The notes below the pieces were generated by a model. It saw nothing but the letters and a program-made list of their open reading frames with translations. It was not told the DNA's origin and did not search any database. Shown here piece by piece: positions 62,840 through 64,000 of a DNA stretch of 64,000 nucleotides (the first letter of the stretch is position 1; every line of letters starts with the position of its first letter). Both the position numbers and the translations under genes were made by a program. This DNA comes from Hepsetus odoe (taxonomy: Eukaryota > Chordata > Actinopteri > Characiformes > Hepsetidae): NCBI GenBank assembly GCA_017165825.1, contig CM029384.1:23701033-23765032 (forward strand). Direction: 5' to 3'.

Positions 62840-64000
62840 TGGTCAAACTACATGTTTTTTTGATTTTCCGTTTTGTGTAAATAAGTAAAATAACTCTTCT
62901 ATACATTTTCATTTTAACACCAGTACGGGATTTTAACACATCAGGGTAAAAAAAAAAAAAAGAAAATCCTGTAAAATGTGTGCAAAATGTGTACAGAATT
63001 CACTGCACGTTTTATTTTTACGCTTTATTTTTTTCCAAATATTAAAATCAACAAATTCGTCATTAAAATCAACAGAAAATATGTTTTGTGTTAAAAAAAA
63101 AACACTTTTAATTCAAAGTAATAATGAATAAATATAAAAATTAAAAATCGCCCTGTCCACTCCTGCAAGCCTGTACATCATCTGGGCACCTTATGCTCAA
63201 AAAGGGGGAAAGGCAAGGTGTCAGCTGAGCAGTAAATCTATAGTTTATTGTCTGTACATTTTATTGTTTGTTACTGTGGATCGTTTCTGTTTGTGCTCAG
63301 TTTTCCAAGGAAAAAAAAAAGAAAGAAAAAAAGTCCAAATTTATTCAAACAAAAGCACAAGAACCAAAAATCTGGATGTGGGGATGGTTCACCTCAGTCT
63401 GGGACCACAAACACCGGACCATGATGTTCACTTAAAGCAGCAATAGAGCGCACACACACACACACACACACACTCGCTGCACTCTCCTGCTGACGGGTCA
63501 TTCTGCTGGCAGAGCGTCCGGTGCGTTTGTTCACTGCAGTCCGGTAATCCCGACAGATTAATACGACATTATTATGAAAAATGTCCTTCTTATGTTTCAT
63601 TTTACTGCTTTAAATGCATCTCTTATGCACTTTTTAAAATCACTTCCATGTGAAATTGACATATTTACATCATAACGGAACGACACATGTGACATGCTGT
63701 TGTTAAACCCCTGTGTCCCTCATAAATGTGGAATTCTGGACCCTTCAAATTGAAATGGACAGATTTTAAAGCATCCCTTAAGCTTTTTACGAGAAACAAA
63801 TACTAAAGATGTTTGAAAACTGGTGTGACGGTAAAAGAAAACTCGCTACATTTTCTCCACGGTTTGATCATCCACTTTATAACAGCAACATAAGCATGTT
63901 ATTAACATGTTATTAGAGCAAAAGGTGCTGCTTATTTAATAATATATATAAAATAATAATCCACGTCAACCTTTTACAACAGCTGACACACATCTACATC
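62840..64000. other. Intronic or intergenic tail, no gene seen
   Basis: AT-rich sequence with a (CA)n at 63452-63472. I see no EBF exon, RNA gene or mobile element. Confidence 0.55.

Overview
This is vertebrate, almost certainly teleost fish, nuclear DNA. Evidence: genes split into short exons with GT-AG introns, dense CA/GT, GA, GATA and CT microsatellites, tRNA-derived SINEs, RTE-type and L2-type LINE remnants, and many Tc1/mariner-like non-autonomous elements of the kind common in fishes. There is no bacterial, plasmid or viral organisation. A more exact placement (an ostariophysan is possible from the SINE tails) is a guess.

Layout. (1) 302-25460, minus strand: nfkb1 (p105/p50). Nineteen coding exons can be placed by conserved protein sequence and consistent intron phases. 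They give 784 codons: N-terminus, Rel homology domain, nuclear localisation signal, glycine-rich processing region, acidic linker and ankyrin repeats. The death domain and C-terminal degron lie beyond the left edge. A probable non-coding first exon ends at 25142. Two kappaB sites flanking a CRE/ATF-like site sit just upstream of it. (2) 25460-30090: repeat-rich intergenic block of SINEs and RTE fragments, with no gene seen. (3) 30090-39340, minus strand: a complete seven-exon UBE2D-class ubiquitin-conjugating enzyme gene of exactly 147 codons. Its closeness to nfkb1 recalls the human NFKB1/UBE2D3 neighbourhood at 4q24, so ube2d3 is the likeliest name. It also holds what looks like a decayed alternative last exon. 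(4) 39640-47870, plus strand: a gene I reconstructed from small exons whose phases all agree. It encodes a secreted, six-cysteine, helix-rich protein of about 120 residues that I do not recognise. One exon has a broken tandem copy. (5) 47900-50600: repeats only. (6) 50860-51745, plus strand: CpG-rich promoter and first coding exon of an EBF (COE) transcription factor gene. The remaining 12 kb look like its first intron, rich in microsatellites, a long palindrome and a few candidate conserved non-coding blocks.

Functional links. nfkb1 and UBE2D enzymes meet in the same pathway: UBE2D3-class E2s serve SCF-betaTrCP, which ubiquitinates p105 and IkB. EBF is a developmental transcription factor not directly linked to them here.

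The most unusual items are the unrecognised secreted gene, a 69-bp minisatellite that has expanded inside at least four copies of one Tc1-like element while mostly staying open in one frame, splice sites built directly into microsatellites, and the decayed UBE2D last exon.
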